64,000 nt of DNA from NCBI GenBank assembly GCA_037127255.1, contig JBANSL010000009.1, forward strand, positions 27,331,475 through 27,395,474. Direction: 5' to 3'. Below are positions 34,741 to 44,072 of this stretch, piece after piece. The notes below the pieces were generated by a model. It was not told the origin of the DNA and searched no databases. It saw nothing but the letters and a program-made list of their open reading frames with translations. The first letter of the stretch is position 1; each line of letters begins with the position of its first letter. The stretch comes from Persicaria tinctoria (taxonomy: Eukaryota > Streptophyta > Magnoliopsida > Caryophyllales > Polygonaceae). Made by a program: the position numbers and the translations under genes.

Positions 34741-35339
34741 CAAAAAATGAACAGCTGTAAAAATGTTGATTTTCGGCCATGTTCCCGGTGGATTCTGGAA
34801 ATATCTTCAACAGGAAAGTTGTAGATCTCTTCGTTCTCGTTCCAACAAGGTATGTCACGAACCAATCGGATCAATATTGACTCCGAACGACCCATTTTAC
34901 AGAGACGTCGCAAAGCTGTCAAATATGCTAAACGATTTAAACTTGTTGATAAGCACCACTCGTTTTCCCTTCATCACAGAAAGTACATAGAAATTCACAA
35001 GCAATTCTCATTCAAATCACCACCTCTAGCCAACCAAACAGACTCTCTCCAGCTCCTCCACATTCTCAAATCTATTGAGATGGACTACTTCATGCCAAAC
35101 CCAATTAAAAGCAATTTTCTTAAATTAGTGGTTCTGCACGTACCACCGGAGACTGCCTAACAGCCGAGTTCAATCGAATGTATATGTACAACGCATGTCA
35201 ATTTGGAACTCAGATGAAACCTAACAGAAAGGCTTCAGTTAGGCAGTCCTCGGTCGAATTCAGTTAGGTTCCATCTCTGTGTTCTTCACCTGTTAAACTC
35301 AAATGAAACCTACCTCAGCGCATGTCAATTTGATAATAC
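34741..35339. other. No gene recognised
   Basis: Short open frames run in both directions without recognisable motifs. GGCAGTCCTCGGTCGAATTC at about 35243 is a partial inverted match to GAGACTGCCTAACAGCCGAG at about 35150. Confidence 0.35.
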
Positions 35340-35449
35340 CTAGCAACGCCTTCAAGCTTGGGTTGCAAAAAGCTCTTCATCTTCTTCGACATGAGAGCAT
35401 ATCCAACAACAAGCTTCGAAGGCAGCGCAACGTCATCTTCCTTCTCCAT
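35340..35449 (-). pseudogene. Inositol-tetrakisphosphate 1-kinase first exon fragment
   Basis: The minus-strand reading from 35449 gives MEKEDDVALPSKLVVGYAL, then SKKMKSFLQPKLEGVAR, ending at an AG/GTATTA donor (intron from 35339). VVGYAL.SKK..SFLQPKLE is the N-terminal signature of plant ITPK enzymes, which phosphorylate inositol polyphosphates in the cytosol on the way to phytate. Only this exon is present; the ATP-grasp domain is not found in the following 1.9 kb. The frame is intact, so it may be a recent capture or a truncated gene. The start could lie upstream, as the frame is open further 5'. Confidence 0.65.
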
Positions 35450-36189
35450 ATCGCTGAGGTAGCTGACAAGAGCATTGATGCAAAAACCAGTCAGGAGGTA
35501 ACAGAAAGGCTTCTTCAAATTTGTGAGAATTGAGAGTGACACCTCCAATCTTAATCCAGGAGGATGCAGAGGATTCGAATCTCAATCCAAAGTCAACTTC
35601 CTTCTCCATCGATTCACATAGAGTGTAGAGAGCAACACATCCGCGCCTCCCGCATCAATCCACCGTCTCACCTCCCGCATTGATTCACATGCCGAGGATT
35701 CAGAACACCATGTCAACAATCACACTCCCAAGATCGACTGCGAGATTCAATTGAACGAAACAACTGATTAATTAACAACTCTGAAAACAATCGCACACCT
35801 CCAATTTCAAATCAAAAACAAAAAACGACAATAGGAGAGATTAAAAGCTATCAGTACATAGAAGGAGCCGATCCAAATCCCTAGATTAATCTGGACAAAG
35901 CGATGGATGTTTTCGATGCTCAGATCGAGCATCATCGGAGCACCAAATCCAGAAGGAAGAGCACGGAATCTAGCACCATCGGAGCTGACGTCTCAGATCG
36001 AAGGGAGTCTAAGGTACTCGACGTCGTCGGCGGAGTCGAAGGCCGATGCGGAGACGCGGAGGAGCCAGAAGGAGATACTGTCGTCCGGGAAGAAGCTGAC
36101 GAGGGCAGGGGCGGAGGCGAGGGCCTAGAAGCCTCCCTAGGAGACGCGGAAGTGGTGCGCTCCTTCGTGTCCTTGGCCCGGACAAGCTC
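35450..36189. other. GC-rich coding-like DNA, unassigned
   Basis: From 35900 to 36180 overlapping frames are open on both strands; one plus-strand frame reads MLRSSIIGAPNPEGRARNLA. I cannot assign any of them. The block directly precedes the terminus of copy D, much as GC-rich blocks lie inside the ends of elements A and B. Confidence 0.3.
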
Positions 36190-36242
36190 CAGTTTGATGT
36201 ATAGTTTGCTAATTTTTACCAAAACATGTATAGTTTTCTAAT

Positions 36243-36767
36243 TTGGCTGAAAATTTGCGCCGAAGGCGCAAATTTTCTCTTGTTGTTATTATTATTATGG
36301 GACAGTTTCCAAACTATACAAATAAGTTGGCCAAATTAGCAAACTATACAAAGTTTGAGAAAAATTTGCAAACTATACATCATTTATGCCCCTCCCGCGT
36401 GCCCCCCCTCCCCTCCCGCATGCCCCATGTGCACCCCCCATTCGCGTCAACAATTTTTTTTTTTCGCGCGTTAGTGCTGACGTTGACTTCGGGAATGCTG
36501 ACGTTGGACGTCGTTAACGTTGACGTCGACACCGCTGACACCGTGACATCGAATTTGCTGACGCCGATGTCGAGGATGCTGACGCTGACGCCGACACCGG
36601 GGACTCCGATAATGCTGACGCGGGAGATGTCGATGATGCTAACACCGGGGATGTCGACGATGCTGACGTCGGAGATATTGACGCCAACTATGATGGCGTC
36701 GATGTCGGAGAAAATAATTGCTGACGAGAAACTTTCAAAGAAAAAATATATACAATTGTTGACGTGA
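36243..36767 (+). CDS. Hypothetical MLTP-repeat protein (copy E)
   Basis: This is a 174-residue frame of unknown function. It shares with the copy C frame the run from TSGMLT through VDTADTVTSNLLTP, TLTPTPGTPIMLTRE, MSTMLTSEILTPTMM to the end LSKKKYIQLLT and stop. The first ~70 residues translate the terminal repeat and are probably not coding, so the true start, if any, is unknown. The repeat unit is 8 residues, equal to the 24-bp DNA repeat. No known domain is seen. Whether it is translated cannot be judged from sequence alone. Confidence 0.3.
   Translation: MAENLRRRRKFSLVVIIIMGQFPNYTNKLAKLANYTKFEKNLQTIHHLCPSRVPPLPSRMPHVHPPFASTIFFFRALVLTLTSGMLTLDVVNVDVDTADTVTSNLLTPMSRMLTLTPTPGTPIMLTREMSMMLTPGMSTMLTSEILTPTMMASMSEKIIADEKLSKKKYIQLLT
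36248..36276. repeat. 13-bp perfect stem hairpin at element D terminus
   Basis: GAAAATTTGCGCC, a GAA loop, then GGCGCAAATTTTC. A weaker version (10-bp stem) lies at the matching position of copy E, 37945-37975. Each is followed within a few bases by a TTATTATTATTA-like tract. Confidence 0.85.
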
Positions 36768-37975
36768 ATAGTAACAATTTAACATAACATAAACCACAAA
36801 TATAAACACAAATGTTTAATAAATAAAGAAGTTAGACAATAGTGTAATTAAATGAAATTTCAAAATCATTGTAAATCTTCGTCGTAGCTCCACCGACAGT
36901 GACATTGGAGGCTCCTCCGTTGACGTTCATCGATGCCACCGAATCGCTCAAAATCACTGTACATCCTTCCCTCATCTCTTATATTACAAAAGCGATGTCA
37001 GCACATATATACCTACATAAAAATACACATAAAAACGATGTCAAGAGTAAATAATACGCATAAAAACGATATCAGCACTAAAAAAAATAGGAATAAAAAC
37101 TATGTCAGCACTAAAAAAATAAACCAATTTTTAAGGACTCAAGCAAACATATATACCTACATATATAATATCCAACTAAAAACGATGTCAACACTAAAAA
37201 ATAAACCAATATTTAAGGACTCAAGCATACATATATACCTACATATATAATATCCAAGTAAAAACGATACCAACACTAAAAAATAGGCATAAAAACGATG
37301 TCAGCAGAAACAACTTTTAAGGACTCAAGAATACATATGATGGCATATCCACTTTTTCCACATATCCACCTACTACATCTACTTACTGGTTTTTTCATGT
37401 CCAGTGTGTTTTTATTTGTAATAGAAAATTGAAAGGAAAAAAATACAAATTACTAAGATGATTAACTAAGGCTGATGTAGACATAGATTTGACCATCCAT
37501 ATATGTTAGTATCCAAATGAACACAGTGCAGCCAATCCTCTTTTCAAGAGATCAAAGCCAATTCTCATTAATCTAAGACATGTAAATAATCTGAAACAAT
37601 GCCTATCATGTTCATAAATCGAGCACAACCTCCAAACCATCCACTAACTCACCAATCGAAGAAGTTCACATACCAAATTCCATTCGATGATAACAAATCC
37701 GCAAAGCTAACATGCAAAAGCCAAACTCTGAACGCAAATCTACACGAATCACAAAAAGGGAAGACCGATTGAAGAAAATTACTCACCTTAGCGGATACAG
37801 TGATGGCGGCGTTCTGGCCGTCGTCCTTGATGACGGCGTAATCGGCCAAAACAACAGGGAGAAGAGCTGAGCGGCTAGGCTAAAATTAGGGGGTATAGTT
37901 TCCTAATTTTTACCAAAATGTGTATAGTTTACTAATTTGACTGAAAATTTACACCTTCGCCGTAAATTTTCTCTA
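36300..37975 (+). mobile_element. TIR element copy E, both ends present
   Basis: The left end GGGACAGTTTCCAAACTATA... and the reverse complement of the right end (37880-37975) align over CAAATTAG(C/T)AAACTATACA and the following (A)AAATT(T/A)G(C/G)AAACTATAC block. The outermost bases differ. TTATTATTATTAT flanks both sides and could hide a 9-11 bp target duplication. Contents are the MLTP-repeat frame, an array (36990-37335) and an exon-like segment (37787-37849). There is no transposase, so it is non-autonomous. A Mutator-like assignment is a guess. Confidence 0.6.
37787..37849 (-). other. Exon-like fragment inside element E
   Basis: The minus-strand reading MADYAVIKDDGQNAAITVSA plus Lys ends exactly at a GTGAGT donor. 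The frame also runs upstream (LLPVVLADYAV), so the Met may be internal. I do not recognise the protein. Its location between the array and the right terminus of E suggests a captured host exon. Confidence 0.35.
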
Positions 37976-38486
37976 TTATTATTATTATATTGCTGAGATT
38001 TGGAAAGTAACCCAGGTAAAATACTCTTAATTAAATGATAAGTTTTGCAACTAATAAAGATGTGAAATTAAATATTTATATTAAAAGTTTATTAATTTAT
38101 TAAAATTGACGTTAGTATTTAGAATCAAATGATAAGTTATATAACTCAAATGATAAAAATTAATTAGTTATCATTTAAGACAGACACATAGGATGACACG
38201 TGTATAAATAGATTAGATGGTTGTGTAACATGACTTAAATTTATTGAATACTCACATTACTTGACGTTTAAAAAAAACTCGATCATATTGAAATAGAGAA
38301 CGATGTATAAGCGAATTCGATCAGAGCCCACCAGATAGTATTTCACGTAGATTCTATATTGATATTGATTGATGATTGATCACAATTATTGCCCTCCAAC
38401 CTCCCACTACTTATAGCCGTTCCTTGCAAGTTATATCCTTACATCAAAGTTTCGTGTAGAGTTTTCACTATTTGAATTATATTGAA
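37976..38486 (+). other. Upstream region of the oxidosqualene cyclase gene
   Basis: This AT-rich DNA lies directly 5' of the cyclase ATG. No clear TATA box at a fixed distance was found. It begins immediately after the terminus of copy E, so any promoter is confined to about 0.5 kb or contains the element. Confidence 0.4.
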
Positions 38487-38627
38487 ATGTGGAAGCTGAA
38501 GATAGCTGAAGGAGGGAGGGATTTGCTAAGCGTGAATAACTTCATCGGACAGCAGCACTGGGAGTTCGACCCCGATGCTGGAACCTCCGACGAGCGGGCT
38601 AAGGTGGAGAGGCTCCACCACCGCTTC

Positions 38628-38765
38628 TGATAGATTACATAGGTCTTAATATTGTATAGTGGGCTAAAAGACCATTAAGGCCCAATACCTTTGTAACCTA
38701 TATATATGTTATATCAATGAATGGAAACCATAAGGAGGACTTTACATCAATTCTATCATTCTACA
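38628..38765 (+). repeat. Copia 2 5' LTR
   Basis: 138 bp, begins TGATAGATTACATAGG and ends TTCTACA. A TATATATATG stretch near 38700 may act as the core promoter. Confidence 0.95.
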
Positions 38766-38778
38766 TGGTATCAGAGCC
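38766..38778 (+). promoter_or_regulatory. Copia 2 primer binding site
   Basis: TGGTATCAGAGCC, the usual complement to initiator methionine tRNA, directly follows the 5' LTR. Confidence 0.95.
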
Positions 38779-38893
38779 TTTTCTTCCTAACGGAACCCTA
38801 AATTGATCCTCCCGCCTCCTCTGTCCGACTCACCGTCGCCGATCATCCTCTTCCACTGTCTCTCTCGCTCCCTCGCTCACATCACTTGTCTCC

Positions 38894-41800
38894 ATGGCTC
38901 TCTACGATCACCAACATCACTCCTTCTCTGGATACTCTAGATATCCTACCCCTCGACATGCCGGTCCTCAGGCCTCTCTGACATCGCCTGACCCAGGCTA
39001 TGTTCCGTCAGCTCTGCATCACGCCTTCTCCTCTACACATCCGACATCTCCAGACTCTTCTTGGTACATGGACACTGGTGCCACCTCCCACATGACGAAC
39101 TCCTCAGGTAACCTCTCATCTATTTTCTTTAAGGGTCCTGCCCACTCTATTATCGTCGGAAATGGTGGTCGTCTTGCTACTTCGGGAATTGACCACGCCA
39201 AATTACAGACCCCAACCCACCCACTACACCTCAACAATGTCCTTATTGCCCCAAAGATTGTCAAAAACCTTATCTCTGTCCGTCGGTTCACTACTGACAA
39301 CAACGTTTCCCTTACGTTTGATCCCTATGGTTTCTCTGTGAACGATCTTACTACGGGGGTTACTCGCATGAGATGTAACAACACCGGGGAGCTCTGCCCT
39401 GTCACACCACCTCCTGCGTCCAGTCAGTTGTGTCCGGTCGCCCTCTCGGCATCATCGTCCAGCCTGTGGCATGCACGCTTGGGCCATCCCAGCGCTGCCG
39501 TTCTAGATGTCCTCCGTTCCCAGAACCTTGTCACCTGTACTAAAGACCCACGTTCTGGTTCATGCTCTTCCTGCCAACTAGGCAAACATGCCAGACTGCC
39601 GTTTCAACGATCTTTGACCTCTACCCTTGCTCCCTTTGATATCATTCACAGCGACATTTGGACCTCTCCCGTGCCTAGCAAGGAGGGTCACAAGTACTAC
39701 CTCTTGTTTCTGGATGATTACATTCATTACTTATGGGTCTTCCCGTTGCATTTCAAGTCCCAAGTGTTTCCTATTTTTGCCAGATTCCATACCTACATCA
39801 AAACATAATTCCACATGTCCATCAAATGTTTCCAATGTGACAATGGTCGTGAATTTGACAACAAAGACTTTCACTCCTTCTTTGCCGCAAATGGGATCTC
39901 ATATCGCTTGTCTTGCCCCTATACTTCTCAGCAGAATGGCGAGGCAGAAAGAATCATCAGAACCATTACCAACATGATGCGCTCTCTCCTCTTCCACGCA
40001 TCTATTCCCCTTCCCTATTGGCCTCACGCCTTATCCACCACATGTTATCTCCTAAACATTCTCCATTCCACTACCCTACACAATCGCTCGCCAGCTCAGA
40101 CACTTTATTACGTCGAGCCTAGGTATGATCACCTTCGCACCTTCGGGTGCTTGTGTTTCCCAAACCAGTCATCCACAGCCCCGCATAAGCTTCACCCGCG
40201 CTCCACTCCATGTGTCTTCCTAGGCTATCCGTCTGATCATCGCGGTTACATTTGCCTCGATATCAAGACCCACAAGATCATTCTCTCACGTCATGTCACC
40301 TTTGACGAGTCGCGATTTCCCTTCGCATCTCCCACACCCCCTGTGTCGTCGACAGAGTCTGATTCACCATTCCCTCACTTCATTCTTCCCAGAGCTCTCA
40401 CGGTGCTCCTGCGTCTCCCCCTCCCCCACCTCCCTCGCCACCCCCCACCACAAGACCACACACCCGCAGCGTCTCCGGAGTCTTCCGACCCCGTCAGATC
40501 GTCTCCATGACCACCGCCCATCACCCCGCTATCCACCGTCCATCACATCGCCAAACACCCTTGTCTCCCCTACGTGCGGCGCCCGCCGCAACCCTAAATG
40601 CGGCACCCGCCGCATGTTTACCCTCCCTGGCGGCGCCCGCCGCACACCCTGCGGCGCCCGCCGCAACCCACTTTGCTGCACCTGCCGCTTCGTACCCCCC
40701 CTGGCGACGCCCGCGGCACCTGCACCCACCGCCCACGTCCTTCCCGGCTCCCAGACCTCCCTCTCCCCCATCCCCACCTCCCACAAAACAGCCCTCCTCG
40801 ACCCCAATTGGCAGGCGGCTATGCTCGACGAATACAGGGCCCTTACAAAGAATGGTACTTGGGTTCTTGTCTCGCGCCCTCCAGCGGCGAACGTCGTTCG
40901 CTGTATGTGGCTCTTCCGTCACAAGTTCCGCTCTGATGGGACGTTGGAGCGCTATAAAGCACGTCTTGTCGTCAACGGTCGATCCCAGCAGGTAGGTATT
41001 GATTGTGATGAGACCTTCAGCCCCGTGGTCAAGCCTGCCACTATCCGGGTGGTATTGAGTTTAGGTCTGTCGCGCAAATGGGCCATTCATCAACTGGATG
41101 TCAAGAACGCTTTTCTGCATGGTCACCTTAATGAGACAGTCTACATGTTTCAGCCGCTGGGATTTACTAATGCCGATCGTCCTAAGCACGTCTGTCTCCT
41201 GAAGCGCTCTCTGTATGGTCTGAAACAGGCTCCACGAGCTTGGTTCCAGCGCATTGCTTCTCATTTGCTCCGCTTGGGTTTCATTGGCAGCCGCTCGGAT
41301 TCGTCCTTCTTCATCTATCGCAGAGGCTCCGACATGGCATTTCTGCTACTATATGTTGACGACATCATTCTCACCGCCTCTTCTGATGCTCTTCGGACGT
41401 CGATTATTTCACGGCTAAGTGCTGAATTTGCTATGTCAGATTTGGGCCAGTTGTCTTACTTCTTGGGGGTTGCTGTTCAGCGGCATGCGTCTGGGCTTTT
41501 CCTCTCACAGAGTAAGTATACTGCTGAAATTGTTGCTCGGGCTAACATGAGTAACTGCAATCCGGTCGCCACCCCTGTCGATACATCCAACAAGCTCAGC
41601 GCTCACTCTGGTCCTTTGGTTGATGATCCGACATTATACAGGAGCCTTGCTGGTGCTCTTCAGTATCTCACCTTCACCAGACCTGATATCAGTTACGTCG
41701 TTCAGCAGATCTGCTTGTTTATGCATGCACCCAGGGAACCCCACTTTCATGCCTTAAAGCGGATCATTCGGTACATCAGCGACACACTCGAGCTCGACAC

Positions 41801-42317
41801 CACGATCACTCCTTCCTCTAAGCTTGACATTGTTGCATACACTGATGCGGATTGGGGTGGTTGTCCTGACACGCGTCGCTCCACGTCTGGTTACTATGTC
41901 TTCCTCAATGACACCCTTGTGTCGTGGTCGGCCAAGCGTCAGTCCGTTGTGTCTCGCTCCAGCGCTGAAGCCGAATACAGGGGCGTTGCCAACGTTGTCT
42001 CTGAGTGCTCTTGGCTCCGCAATCTCCTGCTTGAGCTCCGTTGCCCTCTTATGAAGGCCACTCTGGTCTACACTGATAACATTTCGGCAGTCTATCTGGC
42101 TAGCAACCCGGTCCAACATCAACGCACGAAGCACATTGAGCTTGATCTCCACTTCGTCAGGGACAAGGTTGCCATAGGACATGTTCGCGTTCTCCATGTC
42201 CCGTCCTCATATCAGTACGCTGATATTTTCACCAAGGGTTTACCTAGACAGTTGTTCATTGATTTTCACTCCAGTCTCACTGTACGACCCCCTCTAGTTT
42301 CGACTGCGGGGGTTTGA
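38894..42317 (+). pseudogene. Copia 2 polyprotein (PR-IN-RT-RH), broken
   Basis: Order: protease (WYMDTGATSHMT), pre-integrase (LWHARLGHPSAAVL), integrase (HSDIW, CDNGREF, QNGEAERI), RT (CMWLFRHKFRSDGTLERYKA, LLYVDDIIL) and RNase H (YTDADWGGC, SSAEAEYR). This is the Copia order. Lesions: TAA at 39806-39808 within integrase; a shift near 40375 in the proline-rich hinge (the hinge frame carries TRPHTRSVSGVFRPRQ); a second shift near 40720-40760 into the long RT frame (40293-42317). The upstream frame has about 50 residues before the protease and no gag. RT and RNase H catalytic residues are intact. Confidence 0.95.
40575..40690. repeat. GCGGCGCCCGCCGC palindromic tandem repeats
   Basis: Copies of TGCGGC(G/A)CCCGCCGCA sit at 40575, 40599, 40629 and 40650, with a degenerate one at about 40672, spaced 21-30 bp. 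They encode AAPAA repeats in the hinge frame of Copia 2. Each unit can fold on itself. Confidence 0.85.
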
Positions 42318-42452
42318 TAGATTACATAGGTCTTAATATTGTATAGTGGGCTAAAAGCCCATTAAGGCCCAATACCTTTGTAACTTATATATATGTTATA
42401 TCAATGAATGGAAACTCTAAGGAGGACTTTACATCAATTCTATCATTCTACA
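42315..42452 (+). repeat. Copia 2 3' LTR
   Basis: 138 bp, four differences from the 5' LTR. It is preceded by the purine tract GCGGGGGTT. The polyprotein frame ends on the first LTR bases. Confidence 0.95.
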
Positions 42453-42981
42453 GCTTCGTTAACAAACGTAGCTCTGACGCTTTCATGCGTATGCAGGTCA
42501 ATTTGATTTTTAATATTTATTTTTTTAACTGAAAAAATTGTCAAATTAATACAATTTAGGGAAAAAAACGTAAATAATTAAATTCCGACTCGACATAGCT
42601 AGATAATTAAGTGATGGGTGTAAATGTGAATGTAGATGAGAAAGGAGAAGGAGCCAAGGAAGGCGATCCCCGCAGCAGCGAAGGCGGAGGGAGCAGAAGA
42701 TGTGACGATGGAGTCGATGGCGACGACGCTGAAAAGAGGGGTAGATTATCTGTGCAGCATTCAAGCCAACGACGGCCACTGGCCCTGTAACTTCAGCGAC
42801 GAATTGTTTTTCACTCCTATCGTGAGTACAATGAAATTCATACTATTAATTTACCCTAAATGTCAAATACGTACAGTAATTCGTTTTTAATACTCCGTAT
42901 AACTTTAATTATTATTAAAGATTAATTTTATATTGTAAATAAATAAAAGTATAACAGGATTAATTTAAAATATACTCCCTT

Positions 42982-44072
42982 TGATACGTTTGGGATACCC
43001 GTTCCTTCGCCTGTGTGCTCAAGATCAAGAACCACGCCGTATATTTGCTTAGATCTTGCAATGCTCTTTGATATCTTCTGATTGGAACAAATTAAAACAA
43101 GTAATTAAATTTCTGCAGTAGCGACGGATTCAGACTTAACCAGTTTCAGCAACTAAAGAACTGGATTTAGCGACAGAAAATAAAAAGGGAAGCGAGGGCG
43201 AGAAGCGAGGACTGGGCGCGCGAGGTTCCGGGCACACAGGCGTCTAGGCCTCAGGGTGTGCGGGTTTTGGAGCGCTGGAGTGTCTCGCTGGGAGCGAGCG
43301 TGTCAGCGAGCGAGGGCAGGAGCGAGGGCGCCTGGGAGCACGGGAGCGCTGGAGCGGGAGCGAGGGCGAGGCGCCTGGGATGGCCTCGCTCGCTGGGAGC
43401 GACTCTGCTTACGGGTGACGCCAAGCGCTGGACTCCTCGGGAGCGCTAGCTGTGTCGAGTAGTGTTGGGTGTTGGGTTTCCTCGATCTCGATGAACCAAG
43501 GAGAGGTGATGGTGATTGTGATTGCCGAAAGTTCTCAAGAACACAAGAGCTTTGATAGTGTTTTGGATTGATAACCAAGAACCCTTTAATCCATATAAAG
43601 GGGTTCTCAATTCTATTTCAATCTAATTAATTCAAAGGTGCATAACCTGAATATATAGAAAACTTATGAGAGATCTAACCAATCCTTCCTTGCAAAGGAA
43701 AGGGGTTTGGATAGATTAATTCTACCTAAAGATAAATAAAATAACCCTAAGATAAATATTTTCCTAATAAGATAAATGTTTCATAATTTGGTGGCCAAGA
43801 ATTATATCTAGAAGAGATATAATTAATTCCACCTTATTTATCTAATTTGCATAAAATAATAACATAATTAAATAAACTAGATAATTGGCCCAAGCACAAG
43901 GAACTCGGCCCATGTACTCGACAAGGTCCTTTGGCCCACTCGACTAATGTTGGTCTCGAGTGACTTAGGGAAATGCCGAGTAAGGTTTGGCTCATGGTGG
44001 GTGCAGACGAGTCTTCATGAGCTCCGTGTGTGGACGCAGGCTCACGTCTTATGCTGGCGGTGTAACCTTGAG
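42982..44072 (-). repeat. CRM-like 3' LTR
   Basis: On the plus strand it begins TGATACGTTTGGGATACCCG. The distal end next to the pol stop is approximate. It contains a GC-rich stretch (43190-43450) of GAGCGAGGG-type repeats and an AT-rich half. Many substitutions separate it from the other LTR (I count roughly 20 in the first 480 bp). Confidence 0.85.

Larger units (their letters stand above)
33511..36285 (+). mobile_element. TIR element copy D, left-truncated
   Basis: It begins in the tandem array (33511-33885; units of about 85 bp with AATTTTTAAGGACTCAAGCA and AACGATGTCAGCAC). It ends at 36190-36285 with a terminus like that of copy E: GTATAGTTTGCTAATTTTTA, then the hairpin GAAAATTTGCGCC / GGCGCAAATTTTC. 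Between them are an LTR-like block, an ITPK first exon and a GC-rich coding-like block at 35900-36180. The 5' half seen in copies C and E is absent. Treating this as one unit is an inference from E. Confidence 0.45.
38628..42452 (+). mobile_element. Copia element 2 (Ale-like) inside cyclase exon 1
   Basis: This is a complete insertion: identical 5-bp target duplications GCTTC (38623-38627, 42453-42457), two 138-bp LTRs, a primer site and a polyprotein remnant. The LTRs differ at four positions by eye, about 3%, implying an insertion around a million years ago if usual plant rates apply. Short LTRs and the polyprotein motifs suggest the Ale/Retrofit lineage (inference). Gag is almost entirely missing. 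Confidence 0.95.
38487..42821 (+). pseudogene. Oxidosqualene cyclase, exons 1-2, split by a Copia
   Basis: Exon 1 starts [20 protein letters not shown] and continues [12 protein letters not shown], the standard N-terminus of plant 2,3-oxidosqualene cyclases (ER-associated enzymes making triterpenes or sterols). It is cut after codon 47 (38627) by a Copia and resumes at 42458-42496 (VNKRSSDAFMRMQ), ending at a GT donor. Exon 2 (42636-42821) encodes TTLKRGVDYLCSIQANDGHW, the conserved (T)LxR...QAxDGHWP block, and ends at GTGAGT. Both junctions are phase 0. Exon 3 onward, including DCTAE and QW motifs, is absent; a Gypsy LTR begins 160 bp into intron 2. The first LTR bases create an in-frame TGA. 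The specific product type cannot be told. Confidence 0.85.

Noticed and set aside
36248..36276. Hairpin considered as a Helitron 3' end
   Set aside because: No CTRR terminus follows, no 5' TC end was found, and the same ends behave as inverted repeats in copy E.
40521..40922. Minus-strand 133-codon frame in Copia 2
   Set aside because: Shadow of the GC-rich hinge repeats and RT; reads opposite to a well-supported polyprotein.
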